64,000 bases of DNA, taken from Symsagittifera roscoffensis. Lineage: Eukaryota; Xenacoelomorpha; Acoela; Convolutidae. The stretch spans positions 7,665,671-7,729,670 of the forward strand of contig NC_087064.1 in assembly GCF_963678635.1 (NCBI RefSeq), given 5' to 3'. Below, in pieces: positions 59,413 to 64,000 of the stretch (position 1 is the stretch's first letter; each line of letters starts with the position of its first letter). The position numbers were made by a program, and so were the translations under genes. Below the pieces are notes generated by a model, which saw only the letters and a list, made by a program, of their open reading frames with translations, ran no database searches and had not been told where the DNA came from.

Positions 59413-61570
59413 ACAAGACTTCTCGTATCTCAGGACTAAACCCTGAATAAACTGATTGCCTTTAAAAGCCAATTGATAGGTTTTTTGATTGAAAAACAGA
59501 CAAAATGATCGAAAAAACTCATCATTTTTTTCTTCTAATTATTTTCTCACACGCTATTGTAAACTACAAAGGGATGATTGTAGCGTCCGTGTTCAGACAA
59601 ACATTCCGGACAATTTTATGCTCAGGATTTTCAGCCAAAATACACCAGACATTTCAGCCAGTTTAAAATTAATTTATTTCAACCAATTACAATTTGAAAC
59701 ATAGATTAGTGACAAACACTAATTTTCCTGCACTATTTTTCTCGTGCCAATTATATGCGCAGCCAAGTAGGTCGATACCTGGTAATAAAGTCGATACGTG
59801 ACTGAAAAAAAATCCACCCAAATATAATTATACTGCTAATTATTCAAAAGTCAGAACAAAAACTAAATTCTGAATAGGTTTTTTAAAATCTCGTGCCAAC
59901 TGTACAATTTCCTTTTGAAAAATTTCAATCAAAATTGACCAGAAGCTGTGGGTCTTCAACTAATTCTGAACTCCCACCTACATTTTTTTGTTTGAAAAAA
60001 ACTCTAATTGCACTCTTAAACTACTTTTAGAGGTGCAAATCTACAATTATCGAACCAATTCAGCTGGATTTGGACGCGTGTTATGGTCTGAATCTAAATG
60101 GTTTCTATGTTTCAGATGATTGTAATTGGGTACTTCACTTTACAACAAGTCCGCTGATGATTCTTCCAATCCCATAAAAACTTGATTGCCGTCACCGTGG
60201 TCTATTGTTCAGCGGGGGCCAAGAATATTAGACAAGCAAATTAGACGACAGCTAACGGAATTGAGACAATGAATCTTTTTGAATTTAGACGATAAAAACT
60301 GGGTCAACAAAACTTTTTCTTTAGAATGATGTTTTATGATCACAGAAAAAATAGAGTATGACCGCAGAACTGATTCAAACGATTATTGAAAGTTAATTTT
60401 AAAACATTAAATTAAAAAAAAAACTAAATTGAAATGCATAAGTTATACAACTGATATTAATAATCTGACTTGTGGTTGGACAACCAGTAATCTCAACCAA
60501 AAGTTAATTTAAGTCTGTAAACAAATTTCACGCATTTTGCAGGCAAGCTATCGTCTCAATTTTGTTATTTTCTGGTCGTCTAAAATTATTTTCGTCTAAT
60601 TTCCTAAACTCCGTTCAGCGAATAAACAAATTGGTTCTCCGGTCAAGTTTGTTTTCATTCTATGATTTCTGAGTTTTAGTCTTTTCTATATAGTTTTTTG
60701 TTCCATTGCACTTGTTATTTAAAATGCCCACTGGTCTAGTAATTTTCCATTGTTTTAGTTACCATTATTCAAAAGCTGAAAGGAATGACGTAAATGAATG
60801 GCTTTCAGAGTTACTCCGCTAATCAAAATTTAAGCTTTTTTAAAATAAAACTTGAAATGCCTTCCTGGTTTCTTAAACGAAATCTAAATTGAACTGTTCC
60901 TTTTAAAGGAGCGATTGTTGAATCAGATAGCGAAAAATAGTCTACATTGAGGTCGATTTAGACTTTCCAATTTTGGACAACCGCTTCTAAAACTTGTCTA
61001 AAAGGGTCTTCAGCGCCACTATATAATAGTTTTGAGGGGGACTGCGCGCTGAACAAACGCAATTTCTTCAAGTTAAACCCTTCCAAAAGTGACGAAAAAC
61101 GGTTTGGCATATGTTTTCCCAGCAGTTTGCCTGCGGCTCTAGACAGTGGTCTATAAAATGTTATTGGAGAGCTCAGAAAATCAATTTGGTCAACCTGAAA
61201 AAAGTCGATTAAATTTCGATTTTTCTTCCTGGAAAAGATTCTAGATCCGCCCATTCTCTACAGAACAACAACGTTAAATGTTTTCCAAATTGTATTTGTA
61301 TACTTGGTAACGCACCAATATAACATCCTAATTTGAACTAGCAAAACCCTATATAACTTCTCAACTGCATGTTTGCGTATTGAAAAACACGAATCTAAAC
61401 TCTATTTATTACTTAAGCCTATCTAAATAACAATCAAAACAATCTTTATAACTTGAACCTATCTAAATAACAATCAAAACAGGAAGCTTTTAACAAAGTG
61501 CAGTTCGCCGGGTCCATCTAGTAGTAAATTTTGCCAATAAATCTAAATCTGAGCGCAGAAATTTACCATG

Positions 61571-61731
61571 ATCTACTTAACAATCTCCCTCCCTATTCAG
61601 AAAGGGGAGAGATTGTTAAGTAGATTAAATAATCGAATTTTCGACCAAACAGAATGCAGCAAAATGTGTTTATTCATAGGGGTGGAGATTCTTAAGTAGA
61701 TATCATAGGGGGGGGGGATTGTTAAATAGAT
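61571..61731. repeat. MITE-like palindrome and related direct copies
   Basis: ATCTACTTAACAATCTC (61,571-61,587) and its exact inverse at 61,609-61,625 form a 17-bp stem. Variants of the same arm recur at 61,681-61,701 and 61,713-61,731. Confidence 0.75.
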
Positions 61732-61833
61732 TCATTTACCACTTATTTTGCTTCTTGAATTTTTTACCCCAGTTTCGCACATGAATTTCGAGTTCAAAAT
61801 ATTGGCAAACACGACAAATCTTATTATGTTAGA

Positions 61834-61981
61834 ACCCATGGATCTCTTTAACTATATACCTAGTAACGAATATCCCCCATAAAGAAAAATATCAATGGTT
61901 AAGCACATGAGAGTTTTATACCTCGAAACGAATCTCTCCTTATGCAAAATGGGGGATATAGTTACAGAGATCCAAACCCAT
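61834..61981. repeat. MITE-like palindrome, 148 bp
   Basis: The left arm GGATCTCTTTAACTATAT and the right arm ATATAGTTACAGAGATCC pair at 17 of 18 positions; an inner pair ATATCCCCCAT / ATGGGGGATAT extends the stem. Confidence 0.7.
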
Positions 61982-62143
61982 ATAAGTACAAATCTACCAT
62001 TTTTAATTCTCTAAACGCACAAAAAAGGGTAAAAATATAAATTCAGTTTTTACTTAATTCGCATTGATGCAATAGTTTTTCCTTTCGTGCGACAATTTTT
62101 ATCGGAGTAAAACACACAATTGTGACCGACTACAATGGTTTGT

Positions 62144-62293
62144 TCAGTTGTACTTCTGGGTTGGCTTCTTAGTCATGATCCTGTGCTCCAGGTCCTCGAA
62201 GGCCTTCTGACTCGCCAGATCCACTTCATCCAGCACCTCCTCAACTCCAGTCACTTCTGGAATGTAGAACTGCAGCATGTTCTGCACCCCAGA
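62144..62293 (-). CDS. NFU1: NFU1 terminal exon (gene continues beyond the right edge)
   Basis: Acceptor TTTGTTTCAG, then 49 residues in phase 0 and TGA. SGVQNMLQFYIPEVTGVEEV matches the conserved end of animal NFU1, just after the CxxC Fe-S ligand region, which must lie in the previous exon outside the window. NFU1 is a mitochondrial Fe-S carrier that delivers clusters to lipoyl synthase and complex II assembly (established). The tail DLASQKAFEDLEHRIMTKKP is longer and more charged than in human, which ends soon after VMDD. No AATAAA lies close downstream on the minus strand. The gene reads in the same direction as ANKEF1, about 7 kb upstream of it. Confidence 0.82.
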   Translation of the reverse strand, partial: SGVQNMLQFYIPEVTGVEEVLDEVDLASQKAFEDLEHRIMTKKPTQKYN

Positions 62294-64000
62294 CTGAAAC
62301 AAACACAAAACAACATAACACAACCAGTTATTGGCCCACAACCCAATTAGTTCCAAGATCAATTAATTCACTCAACCAAAGCGACTTTTAGACACACTTT
62401 TGAACATATTTTTGCCTGCAAGGGATTGCATTCTTTTGCTCTAGTTGCAGGGGCGTGTCTAGGATTTTCTCGAGGGGGTGGGGGCATTTTCAAAAAATTT
62501 TGTGAACCTTTTTTTTAGGTCGACCAAATTGATTTTCTGAGCTCTCCTAAATCAAAATAAAGACCCCATTTTGCCCAAATTTTCTGCGCCGCAAGCAAAA
62601 TTTTGAAAACAGGCCAAAAAAGGCGTTTTTAGGCAATTTTTGGAAAATTTTGATTTAAAAAAAAACGTTTATTCGGCGCGCGCCTTCAAAAACTTTAGGG
62701 TCCGTCATCAAAAATGGATATCTCAAAATAGCACAAAGGAGACCCCCCTAAATCCGCTGGTGTTCTAGTTGCATCCTTCTCGCTGAAAATTCAGCGCTAA
62801 AAACATGTCCGTTGCCGTCAGAAAACAAAGTTCACAGTCCAAAAGTTCACAGAAATTTGGAGAAACTAGGACACTGTTGCAAATGGTGGGTCGTATCAAT
62901 ATCTAAGAAAGACAATAATACCCTTACGGTGAAAATGACATAATAATACTAAAAGAACTAGTCGAGAAAAAGGATGCTAAAAACCAAGCGTTTTTCTTCA
63001 AAATTATATTTTTGAATTTTCTCGGTTATGGTTTACTCAAAACTTTGTGAGACTGCTTCGATTATTTTCAATAAAGAAAAATCATTGTTTTGTCCTTATG
63101 ATGCCACCTTGATCTTAAAATGTGAATTAGAGCATTTAGATTTGTAAACCTGAATAGTACGTCTTTGTCTGACGTGGTTTGATGATGCTGACCATTTTGA
63201 CACTTATTACCTATATCGTTACCAATTGTTTTAATACAAAAAAGGAATTACTGCTTAATTTGTGAAAAAGGGTCTACAGGCAGAGTTGCACTCCATGAAA
63301 AAGATAGAAAAATTAGCAAAAAATCATGATATTCACAGAAGCAATAATTGTGGAAATCACTGAAAAATTCATCCATTTTTCTCGACTCTGCAATTTAGAT
63401 GAAAAGCTAAAAACTTTTAAATCTTAAAAACACAAATCATTCATCGTTAAGGATGGTATAAGAAATAACAAGACTGCTCGTATATCAGGGCAAAGCCGTG
63501 AATGTTTCGACTGCCCATTAATTGGTCTCTATTAGTTTTTGGGAATATTGACAAACTACGAATTTTAGACTGAAAATATCAAATTAAAAGTGTTAAATAA
63601 TCTTGCCTCAACTCAACTTGGAACGATTATGAAATAGGATAATTTGCCACGCATAAATATTTCGCATAGTGAAATAATCAGTTCGAGTAGCAACGCAATT
63701 GGTATTTTAGTTTAGTGCAAGCATACTCGCTTAGCAATCCGAAGGTTTTCGGAGCGACACCCATACGCTGTCAATTTTTCTAAAATCGGTCACAATAAAA
63801 AACCAACCCAATAAAAACCAACAATAAAAACCAACATTATAGGCTTAGAGAATCAGTTTATTCAAAAAAGTGATAGTCTACAAAAATTTTCCAGGTATTT
63901 GCAATATAGCCCAAAACACTCCATTCGATAAAAACGATTTTCGCTTAAATCCCACCAATTTGGGATCTATTAGCTTAATTTTCAGATAATTTTTCTCAAT
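62294..64000 (-). other. NFU1: Intron of NFU1 at right edge
   Basis: No coding sequence resembling the NFU1 CxxC exon is visible, so the intron exceeds 1.7 kb. It contains a copy of the segment at 49,560-49,830 (62,450-62,700) and the start of a hairpin repeat at 63,467 (AACAAGACTGCTCGTATATC) that diverges after about 200 bp. Confidence 0.6.

Larger units (their letters stand above)
54929..62143 (-). other. Intergenic region between NFU1 and ANKEF1
   Basis: 7.2 kb without a supported gene; it should contain the ANKEF1 promoter and NFU1 3' UTR. Copies of the hairpin repeat lie at about 56,215-56,400, 56,735-57,080, 57,520-57,800 and 58,976-59,412. Two MITE-like hairpins lie at 61,571-61,731 and 61,834-61,981. 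A 98-codon frame at 60,958-61,254 on the minus strand has no recognisable features. Confidence 0.65.

Noticed and set aside
60958-61254. 98-codon minus-strand frame near NFU1
   Set aside because: No motif, no convincing start context and no splice link to a neighbour.

Overview
This window is eukaryotic nuclear DNA from an animal, probably a marine or aquatic invertebrate. It is AT-rich, its genes carry introns with GT-AG (once GC-AG) boundaries, and it is full of interspersed repeats. I cannot name the species. Four host genes can be read: CCDC124 (+), a Gi/o-class G protein alpha subunit (+), ANKEF1 (-) and the last exon of NFU1 (-). ANKEF1, with ankyrin repeats plus an EF-hand pair, is complete in 15 coding exons whose splice phases all agree.

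Layout. Bases 1 to about 11,100 are a mobile-element block with higher GC and very long reading frames, unlike the rest. It starts inside the end of a frame resembling an OARD1-type macro domain. After a 520-bp gap come a 498-codon frame (coiled coil plus the first half of an SGNH/GDSL hydrolase domain) and a 2,461-codon frame in the -1 register (the second half of that domain, a second SGNH-like domain, then about 1,900 residues I cannot assign). A non-coding tail follows with a possible polypurine tract, a poly(A) signal and a dense TCTNGAG motif. CCDC124 occupies 11,963-17,886; its second intron holds a 1-kb tandem duplication, one copy of which was hit by a 5'-truncated non-LTR retrotransposon. 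The G alpha gene spans about 18,491-22,980. ANKEF1 runs convergently from 54,928 to 27,198. Its third intron hides a decayed Ty3/Gypsy element (zinc knuckle, RT tail, RNase H) on the minus strand that has no long open frame. NFU1 enters from the right edge.

Function. The host genes are housekeeping or signalling genes with no obvious shared pathway: CCDC124 is ribosome-associated, G alpha signals at membranes, ANKEF1 is probably linked to ciliated or sperm cells, and NFU1 makes mitochondrial Fe-S clusters. The most novel content is the giant element at the left, whose tandem SGNH-like domains and approximately 3,000-residue coding capacity lie downstream of a macro-domain frame, where a retrovirus-like element would carry env.

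Much of the remainder is repeat: two tRNA-derived SINE-like families, an approximately 450-bp family with a palindromic hairpin at one end, an array of approximately 150-180-bp degenerate tandem repeats, MITE-like hairpins and microsatellites. All homology calls come from reading the sequence by eye against remembered family features; no database search was run.
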